This document shows positions 34,201-48,756 of a DNA stretch of 64,000 nt, piece after piece. Within the stretch, counting starts at the first letter, position 1. Each line of letters begins with the position of its first letter. The stretch covers positions 1 to 64,000 of the forward strand of contig CANNZV010002456.1 in the NCBI GenBank assembly GCA_947561585.1. The letters run 5' to 3'. The notes beneath the pieces are model-generated. The model was not told the DNA's origin, searched no databases, and was given only the letters and a program-made list of their open reading frames with translations. Source of the stretch: Caprella mutica. Lineage: Eukaryota > Arthropoda > Malacostraca > Amphipoda > Caprellidae. The translations under genes and the position numbers were made by a program.

Positions 34201-37200
34201 CGGCTATTGCGTCAAATCGGATGTTGTGTCATATCGGCTATTGTGTCATATCGGCTGTTGTGTCATATAGGCTATTGTGTCATATCGGCTATTGTGTCAT
34301 ATCGGCTATTGAGTCATATCGGCTATTGTGTCATATCGGCTATTGTGTCATATCGGCTATTGTGTCATATTGGCTATTGTGTCATATCGGCTATTGTGTC
34401 ATATCGCTTATTGTGTCATATCGGCTATTGTGTCATATCGGCTATTGTGTCATATTGGCTATTGTGTCATATCGGCTATTGTATCATATCGGCTATTGTG
34501 TCATATCGGCTATTGTGTCATATCGGCTATTGCGTCATATCGGCTATTATGTCATATCGGCTATTGTGTCATATTGGCTATTGTGTCATATCGGCTATTG
34601 TATCATATCGGCTATTGTGTCATATCGGCTATTGTGTCATATCGGCTATTGCGTCATATCGGCTATTATGTCATATCGGCTATTGTGTCATATCGGCTAT
34701 TGTGTCATATTGGCTATTGTGTCATATCGGCTATTGTATCATATCGGCTATTGTGTCATATCGGCTATTGTGTCATATCGGCTATTGCGTCAAATCGGCT
34801 GTTGTGTCACATCGGCTATTGTGTCATATCGCCTATTGTGTCATATCGGCTATTGTGTCATATCAGCTATTGTGTCATATCGGCTATTGTGTCATATCGG
34901 CTGTTGTGTCATATCGGCTATTGTGTCATATCGGGTATTGTGTCATATCGGCTGTTGTGTCATATCGGCTATTGTGTCATATCGGCTATTGTGTCATATC
35001 GGCTATTGTGTCATATCAGCTATTGTGTCATATTGGCTATTGTGTCATATCGGCTATTGTTTCATATCGGCTATTGTGTCATATCGGGTATTGTGTCATA
35101 TCGGCTGTTGTGTCATATCGGCTATTGTGTCATATCGGCTGTTGTGTCATATCGGCTATTGTGTCATATCGGCTGTTGTGTCATATCGGCTGTTGTGTCT
35201 TATCGGCTGTTGTGTCATATCGGCTGCTGTGTCATATCGGCTGTTGTGTCATATCGGCTATTGTGTCATATCGGCTATTGTGTCATATCGGCTATTGTGT
35301 CATATCGGCTATTGCGTCATATCGGCTATTTTGTCATATCGGCTATTGTGTCATATCGGCTATTGTGACATATTGGCTATTGTGTCATATCGGCTATTGT
35401 ATCATATCGGCTATTGTGTCATATCGGCTATTGTGTCATATCGGCTATTGCGTAAAATCGGCTGTTGTGTCATATCGGCTACTGTGTCATATCGGCTGTT
35501 GTGTCATATAGGCTATTGTGTCATATCGGCTATTGTGTCATATCGGCTATTGTGTCATATTGGCTATTGTGTCATATCGGCTATTGTATCATATCGGCTA
35601 TTGTGTCATATCGGCTATTGCGTCAAATCGGATGTTGTGTCATATCGGCTATTGTGTCATATCGGCTGTTGTGTCATATAGGCTATTGTGTCATATCGGC
35701 TATTGTGTCATATCGGCTATTGAGTCATATCGGCTATTGTGTCATATCGGCTATTGTGTCATATCGGCTATTGTGTCATATCGGCTATTGTGTCATATCG
35801 GCTATTGTGTCATATCGCTTATTTTGTCATATCGGCTATTGTGTCATATCGGCTATTGTGTCATATTGGCTATTGTGTCATATCGGCTATTGTATCATAT
35901 CGGCTATTGTGTCATATCGGCTATTGTGTCATATCGGCTATTGCGTCATATCGGCTAATATGTCATATCGGCTATTGTGTCATATTGGCTATTGTGTCAT
36001 ATCGGCTATTGTATCATATCGGCTATTGTGTCATATCGGCTATTGTGTCATATCGGCTATTGCGTCATATCGGCTATTATGTCATATCGGCTATTGTGTT
36101 ATATCGGCTATTGTGTCATATCGGCTATTGTGTCATATCGGCTATTGTGTCATATCGGCTATTGTGTCATATCGGCTGTTGTGTCATATCGGCTATTGTG
36201 TCATATCGGCTATTGTGTCATATCGGCTGTTGTGTCATATCGGCTATTGTGTCATATCGGGTATTGTGTCATATCGGCTGTTGTGTCATATCGGCTATTG
36301 TGTCATATCGGCTATTGTGTCATATCGGGTATTGTGTCATATCGGCTATTGTTTCATATCGGCTATTGTGTCATATCGGGTATTGTGTCATATCGGCTAC
36401 TGTGTCATATCGGGTATTGTGTCATATCGGCTATTGTGTCATATCGGGTGTTGTGTCATATCGGCTGTTGTGTCATATCGGCTATTGTGTCATATCGGCT
36501 ATTGTGTCATATCGGCTATTGTGTCATATTGGCTATTGTGTCATATCGGCTGTTGTGTCATATCGGCTGTTGTGTCATATCGGCTATTGTGTCATATCGG
36601 CTACTGTGTCATATCGGCTATTGTGTCATATCGGCTGTTGTGTCTTATCGGCTGTTGTGTCATATCGGCTGCTGTGTCATATCGGCTATTGTGTCATATC
36701 GGCTATTGTGTCATATCGGCTGTTGTGTCATATCGGCTATTGTGTCATATCGGCTATTGCGTCATATCGGCTATTATGTCATATCGGCTATTGTGTCATA
36801 TTGGCTATTGTGTCATATCGGCTGTTGTGTCATATCGGCTGTTGTGTCTTATCGGCTGTTGTGTCATATCGGCTGCTGTGTCATATCGGCTGTTGTGTCA
36901 TATCGGCTATTGTGTCATATCGGCTATTGTGTCATAGCGGCTATTGTGTCATATCGGCTATTGCGTCATATCGGCTATTATGTCATATCGGCTATTGTGT
37001 CATATCGGCTATTGTGTCATATCGGCTATTGTGTCATATCGGCTATTGTATCATATCGGCTATTGTGTCATATCGGCTATTGTGTCATATCGGCTATTGC
37101 GTCATATCGGCTATTGTGTCATATCGGCTATTGTGTCATATCGGCTATTGTGTCATATTGGCTATTGTGTCATATCGGCTATTGTATCATATCGGCAATT

Positions 37201-40200
37201 GTGTCATATCGGCTATTGCGTCAAATCGGATGTTGTGTCATATCGGCTATTGTGTCATATCGGCTGTTGTGTCATATAGGCTATTGTGTCATATCGGCTA
37301 TTGTGTCATATCGGCTATTGAGTCATATCGGCTATTGTGTCATATCGGCTATTGTGTCATATCGGCTATTGTGTCATATTGGCTATTGTGTCATATCGGC
37401 TATTGTGTCATATCGCTTATTGTGTCATATCGGCTATTGTGTCATATCGGCTATTGTGTCATATTGGCTATTGTGTCATATCGGCTATTGTATCATATCG
37501 GCTATTGTGTCATATCGGCTATTGTGTCATATCGGCTATTGCGTCATATCGGCTATTATGTCATATCGGCTATTGTGTCATATTGGCTATTGTGTCATAT
37601 CGGCTATTGTATCATATCGGCTATTGTGTCATATCGGCTATTGTGTCATATCGGCTATTGCGTCATATCGGCTATTATGTCATATCGGCTATTGTGTCAT
37701 ATCGGCTATTGTGTCATATTGGCTATTGTGTCATATCGGCTATTGTATCATATCGGCTATTGTGTCATATCGGCTATTGTGTCATATCGGCTATTGCGTC
37801 AAATCGGCTGTTGTGTCACATCGGCTATTGTGTCATATCGCCTATTGTGTCATATCGGCTATTGTGTCATATCAGCTATTGTGTCATATCGGCTATTGTG
37901 TCATATCGGCTGTTGTGTCATATCGGCTATTGTGTCATATCGGGTATTGTGTCATATCGGCTGTTGTGTCATATCGGCTATTGTGTCATATCGGCTATTG
38001 TGTCATATCGGCTATTGTGTCATATCAGCTATTGTGTCATATTGGCTATTGTGTCATATCGGCTATTGTTTCATATCGGCTATTGTGTCATATCGGGTAT
38101 TGTGTCATATCGGCTGTTGTGTCATATCGGCTATTGTGTCATATCGGCTGTTGTGTCATATCGGCTGTTGTGTCTTATCGGCTGTTGTGTCATATCGGCT
38201 GCTGTGTCATATCGGCTGTTGTGTCATATCGGCTATTGTGTCATATCGGCTATTGTGTCATATCGGCTATTGTGTCATATCGGCTATTGCGTCATATCGG
38301 CTATTTTGTCATATCGGCTATTGTGTCATATCGGCTATTGTGACATATTGGCTATTGTGTCATATCGGCTATTGTATCATATCGGCTATTGTGTCATATC
38401 GGCTATTGTGTCATATCGGCTATTGCGTAAAATCGGCTGTTGTGTCATATCGGCTACTGTGTCATATCAGCTGTTGTGTCATATAGGCTATTGTGTCATA
38501 TCGGCTATTGTGTCATATCGGCTATTGTGTCATATTGGCTATTGTGTCATATCGGCTATTGTATCATATCGGCTATTGTGTCATATCGGCTATTGCGTCA
38601 AATCGGATGTTGTGTCATATCGGCTATTGTGTCATATCGGCTGTTGTGTCATATAGGCTATTGTGTCATATCGGCTATTGTGTCATATCGGCTATTGAGT
38701 CATATCGGCTATTGTGTCATATCGGCTATTGTGTCATATCGGCTATTGTGTCATATCGGCTATTGTGTCATATCGGCTATTGTGTCATATCGCTTATTGT
38801 GTCATATCGGCTATTGTGTCATATCGGCTATTGTGTCATATTGGCTATTGTGTCATATCGGCTATTGTATCATATCGGCTATTGTGTCATATCGGCTATT
38901 GTGTCATATCGGCTATTGCGTCATATCGGCTAATATGTCATATCGGCTATTGTGTCATATTGGCTATTGTGTCATATCGGCTATTGTATCATATCGGCTA
39001 TTGTGTCATATCGGCTATTGTGTCATATCGGCTATTGCGTCATATCGGCTATTATGTCATATCGGCTATTGTGTCATATCGGCTATTGTGTCATATTGGC
39101 TATTGTGTCATATCGGCTATTGCGTCAAATCGGCTGTTGTGTCACATCGGCTATTGTGTCATATCGCCTATTGTGTCATATCGGCTATTGTGTCATATCA
39201 GCTATTGTGTCATATCGGCTATTGTGTCATATCGGCTATTGTGTCATATCTGCTATTGTGTCATATCGGGTATTGTGTCATATCGGCTGTTGTGTCATAT
39301 CGGCTATTGTGTCATATCGGCTATTGTGTCATATCGGCTATTGTGTCATATCAGCTATTGTGTCATATTGACTATTGTGTCATATCGGCTATTGTTTCAT
39401 ATCGGCTATTGTGTCATATTGGCTATTGTGTCATATCGGCTATTGTTTCATATCGGCTATTGTGTCATATCGGCTGTTGTGTCATATCGGCTGTTGTGTC
39501 TTATCGGCTGTTGTGTCATATCGGCTGCTGTGTCATATCGGCTGTTGTGTCATATCGGCTATTGTGTCATATCGGCTATTGTGTCATATCGGCTATTGTG
39601 TCATATCGGCTATTGCGTCATATCGGCTATTGTGTCATATCGGCTATTGTGTCATATCGGCTATTGCGTCATATCGGCTATTATGTCATATCGGCTATTG
39701 TGTCATATCGGCTATTGTGACATATTGGCTATTGTGTCATATCGGCTATTGTATCATATCGGCTATTGTGTCATATCGGCTATTGTGTCATATCGGCTAT
39801 TGCGTAAAATCGGCTGTTGTGTCATATCGGCTACTGTGTCATATCGGCTGTTGTGTCATATAGGCTATTGTGTCATATCGGCTATTGTGTCATATCGGCT
39901 ATTGTGTCATATCGGCTATTGTGTCATATCGCCTATTATGTCATATCGGCTATTGTGTCATATCGGCTATTGTGTCATATCGGCTATTGTGTCATATCGG
40001 CTGTTGTGTCATATCGGCTATTGTGTCATATCGGGTATTGTGTCATATCGGCTGTTGTGTCATATCGGCTATTGTGTCATATCGGCTATTGTGTCATATC
40101 GGCTATTGTGTCATATCAGCTATTGTGTCATATTGGCTATTGTGTCATATCGGCTATTGTTTCATATCGGCTATTGTGTCATATCGGGTATTGTGTCATA

Positions 40201-43200
40201 TCAGCTGTTGTGTCATATCGGCTATTGTGTCATATCGGGTATTGTGTCATATCGGCTGTTGTGTCATATCGGCTATTGTGTCATATCGGCTATTGTGTCA
40301 TATCGGGTATTGTGTCATATCGGCTATTGTTTCATATCGGCTATTGTGTCATATCGGCTATTGTGTCATATCGGGTGTTGTGTCATATCGGCTGTTGTGT
40401 CATATCGGCTATTGTGTCATATCGGGTGTTGTGTCATATCGGCTGTTGTGTCATATCGGCTATTGTGTCATATCGGCTATTGTGTCATATCGGCTATTGT
40501 GTCATATTGGCTATTGTGTCATATCGGCTGTTGTGTCACATCGGCTGTTGTGTCATATCGGCTATTGTGTCATATCGGCTATTGTGTCATATCGGCTACT
40601 GTGTCATATCGGCTATTGTGTCATATCGGCTGTTGTGTCTTATCGGCTGTTGTGTCATATCGGCTGCTGTGTCATATCGGCTATTGTGTCATATCGGCTA
40701 TTGTGTCATATCGGCTGTTGTGTCATATCGGCTATTGTGTCATATAGGCTATTGTGTCATATCGGCTATTGTGTCATATCGGCTATTGAGTCATATCGGC
40801 TATTGTGTCATATCGGCTATTGTGTCATATCGGCTATTGTGTCATATCGGCTATTGTGTCATATCGGCTATTGTGTCATATTGGCTATTGTGTCATATCG
40901 GCTATTGTGTCATATCGGCTATTGTGTCATATTGGCTATTGTGTCATATCGGCTATTGTATCATATCGGCTATTGTGTCATATCGGCTATTGAGTCATAT
41001 CGGCTATTGTGTCATATCGGCTATTGTGTCATATCGGCTATTGTGTCATATCGGCTATTGTGTCATATCGGCTATTGTGTCATATCGGCTATTGTGTCAT
41101 ATCGCCTATTGTGTCATATCGGCTATTGTGTCACATCGGCTATTGTGTCATATCGGCTATTGTGTCATATCGGCTATTGTGTCATATCGGCTATTGTGTC
41201 ATATCGCCTATTGTGTCATATCGGCTATTGTGTCATATCGGCTATTGTGTCATATTGGCTATTGTGTCATATCGGCTATTGTATCATATCGGCTATTGTG
41301 TCATATCGGCTATTGCGTCATATCGGCTATTATGTCATATCGACTATTGTGTCATATTGGCTATTGTGTCATATCGGCTATTGTATCATATCGGCTATTG
41401 TGTCATATCGGCTATTGTGTCATATCGGCTATTGCGTCATATCGGCTATTATGTCATATCGGCTATTGTGTCATATTGGCTATTGTGTCATATCGGCTAT
41501 TGTATCATATCGGCTATTGTGTCATATCGGCTATTGTGTCATATCGGCTATTGCGTCATATCGGCTATTATGTCATATCGGCTATTGTGTCATATCGGCT
41601 ATTGTGTCATATTGGCTATTGTGTCATATCGACTATTGTATCATATCGGCTATTGTGTCATATCGGCTATTGTGTCATATCGGCTATTGCGTCAAATCGG
41701 CTGTTGTGTCACATCGGCTATTGTGTCATATCGGCTGTTGTGTCATATAGGCTATTGTGTCATATCGGCTATTGTGTCATATCGGCTATTGTGTCATATA
41801 GGCTATTGTGTCATATCGCCTATTGTGTCATATCGGCTATTGTGTCTTATCGGGTATTGTGTCATATCGGCTATTGTGTCATATCGGGTATTGTGTCATA
41901 TCGGCTATAGTGTCATATCGGCTATTGTGTCATATCGGCTATTGTGTCATATCGGCTATTGTGTCATATCGGCTATTGTGTCATATCGGCTGTTGTGTCA
42001 TATCGGCTATTGTGTCATATCGGCTATTGTGTCATATCGGCTATTGTGTCATATCGGCTATTGTGTCTTATCGGCCGTTGTGTCATATCGGCTGCTGTGT
42101 CATATCGGCTGTTGTGTCTTATCGGTCGTTGTGTCATATCGGCTGCTGTGTCATATCGGCTGTTGTGTCATATCGGCTATTGTGTCATATCGGCTATTGT
42201 GTCATATAGGCTATTGTGTCATATCGGGTATTGTGTCATATTGGCTATTGTTTCATATCGGCTGTTGTGTCATATCGGTTGTAGTATCATATCGGCTATT
42301 GTGTCATATTGGCTGTTGTGTCATATCGGCTATTGTGTCATATCGGCTATTGTGTCATATCGGCTATTGTGTCATATCGGCTATTGTGTCATATTGGCTA
42401 TTGTGTCATATCGGCTATTGTGTCATATCGGCTGTTGTGTCATATAGGCTATTGTGTCATATCGGCTGTTGTGTCATATCGGCTGTTGTGTCATATCGGC
42501 TATTGTGTCATATCGGCTGTTGTGTCATATCGGCTATTGTGTCATATCGGCTATTGTATCATATCGGCTGTTGTGTCATATCGGCTGTTGTGTCATATTG
42601 GCTATTGTGTCATATCGGCTATTGTATCATATCGGCTATTGTGTCATATCGGCTATTGTGTCATATCGGCTATTGCGTCAAATCGGCTGTTGTGTCACAT
42701 CGGCTATTGTGTCATATCGGCTGTTGTGTCATATAGGCTATTGTGTCATATCGGCTATTGTGTCATATCGGCTATTGTGTCATATAGGCTATTGTGTCAT
42801 ATCGCCTATTGTGTCATATCGGCTATTGTGTCATATCGGCTATTGTGTCATATCGGCTATTGTGTCATATCGGGTATTGTGTCATATCGGCTATTGTGTC
42901 ATATCGGCTATTGTGTCATATCGGCTATTGTGTCATATCGGCTATTGTGTCATATCGGCTATTGTATCATATTGGCTATTGTGTCATATCGGCTATTGTT
43001 TCATATCGGCTATTGTGTCATATCGGGTATTGTGTCATATCGGCTATTGTGTCATATCGGCTATTGTGTCATATCGGGTATTGTGTCATATCGGCTATTG
43101 TGTCATATTGGCTATTGTGTCATATCGGGTATTGTGTCATATCGGCTATTGTGTCATATTGGCTATTGTGTCATATCGGCTATTGTGTCATATCGGCTAT

Positions 43201-44477
43201 TGTGTCATATCGCCTATTGTGTCATATCGGCTATTGTGTCATATCGGCTATTGTGTCATATTGGCTGTTGTGTCATATCGGCTGTTGTGTCATATCGGCT
43301 ATTGTGTCATATCGGCTATTGTGTCATATCGGCTATTGTGTGTTATCGGCCGTTGTGTCATATCGGCTGCTGTGTCATATCGGCTGTTGTGTCTTATCGG
43401 TCGTTGTGTCATATCGGCTGCTGTGTCATATCGGCTGTTGTGTCATATCGGCTATTGTGTCATATCGGCTATTGTGTCATATAGGCTATTGTGTCATATC
43501 GGGTATTGTGTCATATCGGCTATTGTTTCATATCGGCTGTTGTGTCATATCGGTTGTAGTGTCATATCGGCTATTGTGTCATATTGGCTGTTGTGTCATA
43601 TCGGCTATTGTGTCATATCGGCTATTGTGTCATATCGGCTATTGTGTCATATCGGCTATTGTGTCATATTGGCTATTGTGTCATATCGGCTATTGTGTCA
43701 TATCGGCTGTTGTGTCATATAGGCTATTGTGTCATATCGGCTGTTGTGTCATATCGGCTGTTGTGTCATATCGGCTATTGTGTCATATCGGCTGTTGTGT
43801 CATATCGGCTATTGTGTCATATCGGCTATTGTATCATATCGGCTGTTGTGTCATATCGGCTGTTGTGTCATATCGGCTGTTGTGTCATATCGGCTATTGT
43901 GTCATATCGGCTATTGTGTCATATCGGCTGTTGTGTCATATCGGCTGTTGTGTCATATCGGCTATTGTGTCATATCGGCTGTTGTGTCATATCGGCTGTT
44001 GTGTCATATCGGCTGTTGTGTCATATCGGCTATTGTGTCATATCGGCTGTTGTGTCATATCGGCTATTGTGTCTTATCGGCTATTGTGTCATATCGGCTG
44101 TTGTGTCATATCGGCTGTTGTGTCATATCGGCTATTGTGTCATATCGGCTATTTTGTCATATCGGCTATTGTGTCATATCGGCTATTGTGTCATATCGGC
44201 TACTGTGTCATATCGGCTATTGTGTTATATCGGCTATTGTGTCATATCGGCTATTGTGTCATATCGGCTATTGTGTCATATCGGCTGTTGTGTCAAATCG
44301 GCTGTTGTGTCATATCGGCTATTGTGTCATATCGGCTATTGTGTCATATCGGCTATTGTGTCATATCGGCTATTGTGTTATATCGGCTATTGTGTCATAT
44401 TGGCAATTGTGTCATATCGGCTATTGTGTCATATCGGCTATTGTGTCATATCGGCTATTGTGTCATATCGGCTACTG
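28247..44477. repeat. 17-bp satellite array, ~955 copies, 16.2 kb
   Basis: The monomer is TCATATCGGCTATTGTG, repeated head to tail for 16.2 kb. Common variants are CGGCTGTTG, CGGGTATTG, TTGGCTATTG, ATTGCGTC, ATTATGTC, ATTGTATC, CAAATCGG and CATAGCGG. Rare variants recur in the same order kilobases apart: CATAGCGG units at 29826, 32529, 33940 and 36932 are separated by 2703, 1411 and 2992 bases, all multiples of 17, so blocks of dozens to hundreds of monomers were copied in register. The monomer has no stop in any plus-strand frame, hence overlapping frames up to 1,000 codons with a 17-residue period (YRLLCHIGYCVISAIVS); variants such as ATATAGGC close them. The minus strand has TAG and TGA in every unit. 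I treat the frames as incidental. Confidence 0.98.
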
Positions 44478-46026
44478 ATATTTTCTCTAATTATTAGTCG
44501 AATATCATCTAAAGATCGGTTGAAGGTACTATATTACTATTGGTAAATATTCAAACCAAATAGCACTAAAATAGGAAATTGTAAATGAATAAATATGTAA
44601 TTTCCACGTCAGCTATTCTAAAAGTACTTTTGATTCATGATTTGAAGCTAAATTATAATTAAATTCACTGACTTTATAGTGAACAATATATTGAACTAAA
44701 TATGCAATGTAAGATAATAAAGTATAATTATTTCGATATCAAATAATATATCTTTAGGTACGTAAATAAATTTTAAGTACATAAATGAATTTTACAATTT
44801 TAGGCATATTAATATTTTTTTAGCTCTTAGATCTGTAAGTCTACAAAATGTACCTACCCATTCGTAACAGGTGTCAGTGTGTTATTAAAGAGGGGCTACA
44901 AAGGACTACTTATCATTACCTTTAATCTGCTACCGAGTGATAGGCAGGCCTTGCGGTTAGACACAGAATGGTGCCAGATGTATGGAGTAAAGCAATTGTA
45001 ATGAACTAAATAACTTTGAAGGGTACTAGCACTTGATTTATTTAAAGGATAGAATTTGGAAGAGCATGCTTAAATAAAATCAATAGCTGTTAAATGCACC
45101 TATTTCAAAAATCATTTTTTTAAAGAATTCAACAGCAATTTTGTTCACAGTGATTCTTATTGTTGTTGTTTTTTTGTCCAACAACCACCGTAATCTGTAA
45201 ACAAAATCAGTATTTACAACACAATCATTCAACTTCAAATACCGTACATCCGTGAGTCAAATTGTAGCGACTGACACACTCTACAGAAAGAAGGCTGTGT
45301 CTCTTTTCTAATGCAATAATAGCATTAAAGGTAAGAAGAGCCAATAGTCAAAGTTGTGGTAAGAGGACAGATGGTGTCTCTAGGAGGGGACATCTTTTCA
45401 ATTGTCTCTCATCACTGCCACAGAGTACATATTATCTCCTCTTGAGAGACACCCATCAGCTAGAGGACTTCATTACAACTATTATACCACTTCATTTACC
45501 TACTGTGGGAGACATATTGCGATACCATGCTTACCATATCATTTGAATGAGTAAAACTAGTAAACAATAAAAATAGATATAATAAGAATGAGAGACTATT
45601 GAATTAAGATTTGACTTATTATATCTCTATCAGCGATAAAATTGTATGGCTTATGAATTTCCTTCATTGCGATCTGCATCTGATTGCCTTTAGTTTGAGG
45701 TGTGAATGTGAAATACATTGTGTAATAGAGTAAAGTTTGAAGTATTGTAATATTAGGGAGGGGGGGGGGGGGGTGCCAGATGTATGGAGGGTGAAAGATT
45801 TAGAGTCTTTCCATTCATTACAATCGAATCTGGAAAACAAATAATAAATTTAATTTATTGACATTTAATCTTGTCATATCATATAACAGTTCTTTCTATT
45901 TAATATGTAGTTTACATAGTTTTTTCTCACAAATGTGATTTTTTTATGAGTCAGTAATTCTATTTCAACATAAGTGTAACAATCCACCAGTACAAAATAT
46001 TTCCAATTGAAACTTGGTCAGTTCTC
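44478..46026. other. unique DNA with a repeated 18-mer and a G-run, no gene
   Basis: No reading frame of interest. GGTGCCAGATGTATGGAG occurs identically at 44970-44987 and 45772-45789; the second copy follows a run of 14 G (45760-45773). The stretch 45270-45480 is somewhat GC-richer, with GGTGTCTCT (45373) and its inverse AGAGACACC (45445) 72 bases apart. Confidence 0.5.
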
Positions 46027-46218
46027 TTCCACCAAGCACTCATTTCCACCACCAAGCACTCATTCCCACCACCAAGCACTCATTTCCACCACCAAGCACT
46101 CATTCCCACCCCCAAGCACTCATTCCCACCACCAAGCACTCATTCCCACCACCAAGCACTCATTCCCACCACCAAGCACTCATTTCCACCACCTAGCACT
46201 CACTCCAAGCACTCACCC
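46027..46218. repeat. 20-bp minisatellite, ~9 copies
   Basis: Units read CACCAAGCACTCATTTCCAC with TTTCC or TTCCC versions; the last units are degenerate (CACCTAGCACTCAC, CCAAGCACTCACC). Plus-strand frames of 60 and 85 codons (SFPPPSTHSHHQALI-like) come from the repetition. Confidence 0.94.
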
Positions 46219-46350
46219 CAATCAGTGCTCCAGACTCATTACCATCATGGGACTCGGCCACTGACAACTTTATTGCCAATTAAAAGTTAGCTGAACACAT
46301 CGTTAGCTTTGTGAAGTGAAGACATAAAGAAACACCGCCCTCTGACCTTC

Positions 46351-46650
46351 CAAACATCAGCAGTCTGAGAGTCTGAGTCAAACATCAGCAGTTTGAGAGT
46401 CTGAGTCAAACATCAGCAGACTGAGAGTCTGAGTCAAACATCAGCAGTTTGAGAGTCTGAGTCAAACATCAGCAGCCTGAGAGTCTGAGTCAAACATCAG
46501 CAGTCTGAGAGTCTCAGTCAAAGATCAGGAGTCTGAGTCAATGAGAGTCTTAGTCACTGAAAAGACTGAGTCATGAGGAGACTCAGTCACTGAGAAGACT
46601 GAGTTACTGAGGAGACTGAGTCACAGAGAAGACTGAGTCACTGTTGAGTC
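46351..46650. repeat. compound minisatellite: 28-bp units then ~17-bp units
   Basis: Six to seven 28-bp units, CAAACATCAGCAGTCTGAGA followed by GTCTGAGT (46351 to about 46540), pass into shorter units based on AGACTGAGTCACTGAG (to about 46650). Both share CTGAGTC, so the second block may derive from the end of the first unit. Confidence 0.9.
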
Positions 46651-48756
46651 TGAGTCCGAACAGAATCCAAAAATGATACAACACTCAACTTATGATGAAC
46701 TGTAAACAGTTCATCCAATATGAGAAAATCTATATAGCTACTAACCATGATTAGACCAAATGATATAGATAAATTGCATTTTCAGAACATGGCTGTCTAG
46801 TAACAGCCTGTAAATGTTCTCTCTAAAGTATATGTTCACTAACCACTCACCATTTCCTTTCTGCATAGAACAATAGTAACAGACTGGACTGAGCAGACAG
46901 ATCTGAATAAGACATGAGGTGGTCAGTGTAGAGACATTATTCATAGCGTGTCATCATCCATAATAGATCTCACACACCAGTTTAGACCAAAGATATTCCT
47001 GCAAAATTGAAACTATGGATGTAGCTGACGAATGAGATAAATTATTATGAATGGTGTGCCGTTCGTTCTTGTACACCGCTGCATGGGTTTCTTAGGATTT
47101 ATAATGGAAATTTTTCTTGGAGTTTAGAATTATTAGGAATAATCTTATCTATATATATTTTGTATAGTGAGTTTATTTGCATTGGAATAACTAAATGTCT
47201 CTCCAGTTTAAAAGTATGTTAATTTCTTGCATAACTGTACGTGTGCTCTGTCACAATGTAGAAGATTTGCTGTCAGATCATCCTTGTGAGCCCAAGGTAT
47301 CGACAAATGATAACGACTAAACAATGTATTATAATTACAACGAACTCTGATATTCAGGTGATAGATATTTAGATGATAAGTAGGTTAAAGATTAATATAA
47401 TCAGATAAATTAGATTTTATTTTACCATTATAATGGACAACAAACTTTTTAAAACTCTAAAACCGGATAAGGAAGAGAAACGTGCAAAAGTTCCAAAGAG
47501 CAGTACATCAAATTAGCCGGGACAAAAGTGCTGCTTGAGATCCATAAGGACGAACATGAATTACGGTAGGAAAGTTGTGCTGTAAATCAGAGGAAGGGTG
47601 CAAGTTGCAGAGTATCTCCCCATAGACAGGTTATCGTGTTACACCATTCCTCATCTCTGAGATTTAATTGACACAAGCTCATTGGGGTAGTAACCAGGAC
47701 AGTCAAACTAATCACCTATTTGTTACAAAAAGATAATTGCGATCAAATTCCGACGCAATCGGATGTAATGATAAAACTTAGAGTGAACAATAATAGTTAT
47801 AGTTAATTAATTCCTTTGGCAATCAATAGTAATTGCATTAAAAGATAGCAGCTGATTAAATATTAGGAGGTTACCAGTTTCAAATGGAAGAAGATAAAAG
47901 AAAGATATCATTAGCAAATCATTAGTGAACCTGATTGGGATACAGTGAAGGTATTTAGTATGCACTTCGTCACCCGATATTATGGAACAGATCCAAATCA
48001 AGAGTGTCAACTGTCCACATCAAATCTGAAACCGGTTTTCGCCCTCAAGATCGATGTAAATGAGGCGCACATGATCTGTCGGAGAGTCCCTTCGGACAGG
48101 TTAGTCGCCGTAACCAGCGATACGACCTGACCCATCACCCGCTACATATAGGGTCTTGCAACTACTATTTCAATGGAAGGGATTTAGTGAAGAGAGATTA
48201 CTATATTAATAACACTGTATTCTAAATTCTTTATTTTAGTCCTTTACGCGATAATAATGATAACAACATTATGTATGTCTTTTATCGAACACTTTTGCAG
48301 AATTGTAACAGGATGTGTATGATAAATTCAATTCAATATGGCCATACAAATATGACTGTAATGTTCTTATTTATCGTTAGTAGTTGTTTATCATTTGAAA
48401 CATCCATACAACAAAGTATGAGGAAAATTTAACTAGAAACAGCCTAGGAGAACTATAATTACCTACTTTGTTGTATAGTCTTTCTTCTTTGTATTTTTGA
48501 ATGTTACGGTGGATACAGAAAAGAATGTTAATTAAAAAAAATATTTTTATAACCAGCTGCGATTATTGTCTGTTTAACAGAACATAGAAATGATACATAT
48601 ATATAATCACATGAACATATTTATAAGTTTTTAAAGGTACATGTAGGAGTCATCAAACTCATGTCGCTTTACATGTATGTATATTGTGCAAATACGTATT
48701 TATACCAGAAAACTACCTAAACTAAACTGATCTAATGGCATATTGTAGTTAGCAAG
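46651..48756. other. unique DNA, no gene recognised
   Basis: Short frames on both strands (60-67 codons, for example 47945-48130 on the plus strand) have no recognised domain and no supporting splice or initiation context. The segment 47970-48160 is GC-richer than its surroundings, but I cannot assign it a role. Confidence 0.5.

Noticed and set aside
28244..44546. Dozens of overlapping plus-strand frames of 100-1,000 codons
   Set aside because: They all translate the 17-bp monomer in its three frames; a stop-free 17-mer is common by chance, and there is no unique coding sequence.
46007..46264. 85-codon frame rich in Pro, Ser and His
   Set aside because: It is derived from the 20-bp minisatellite.
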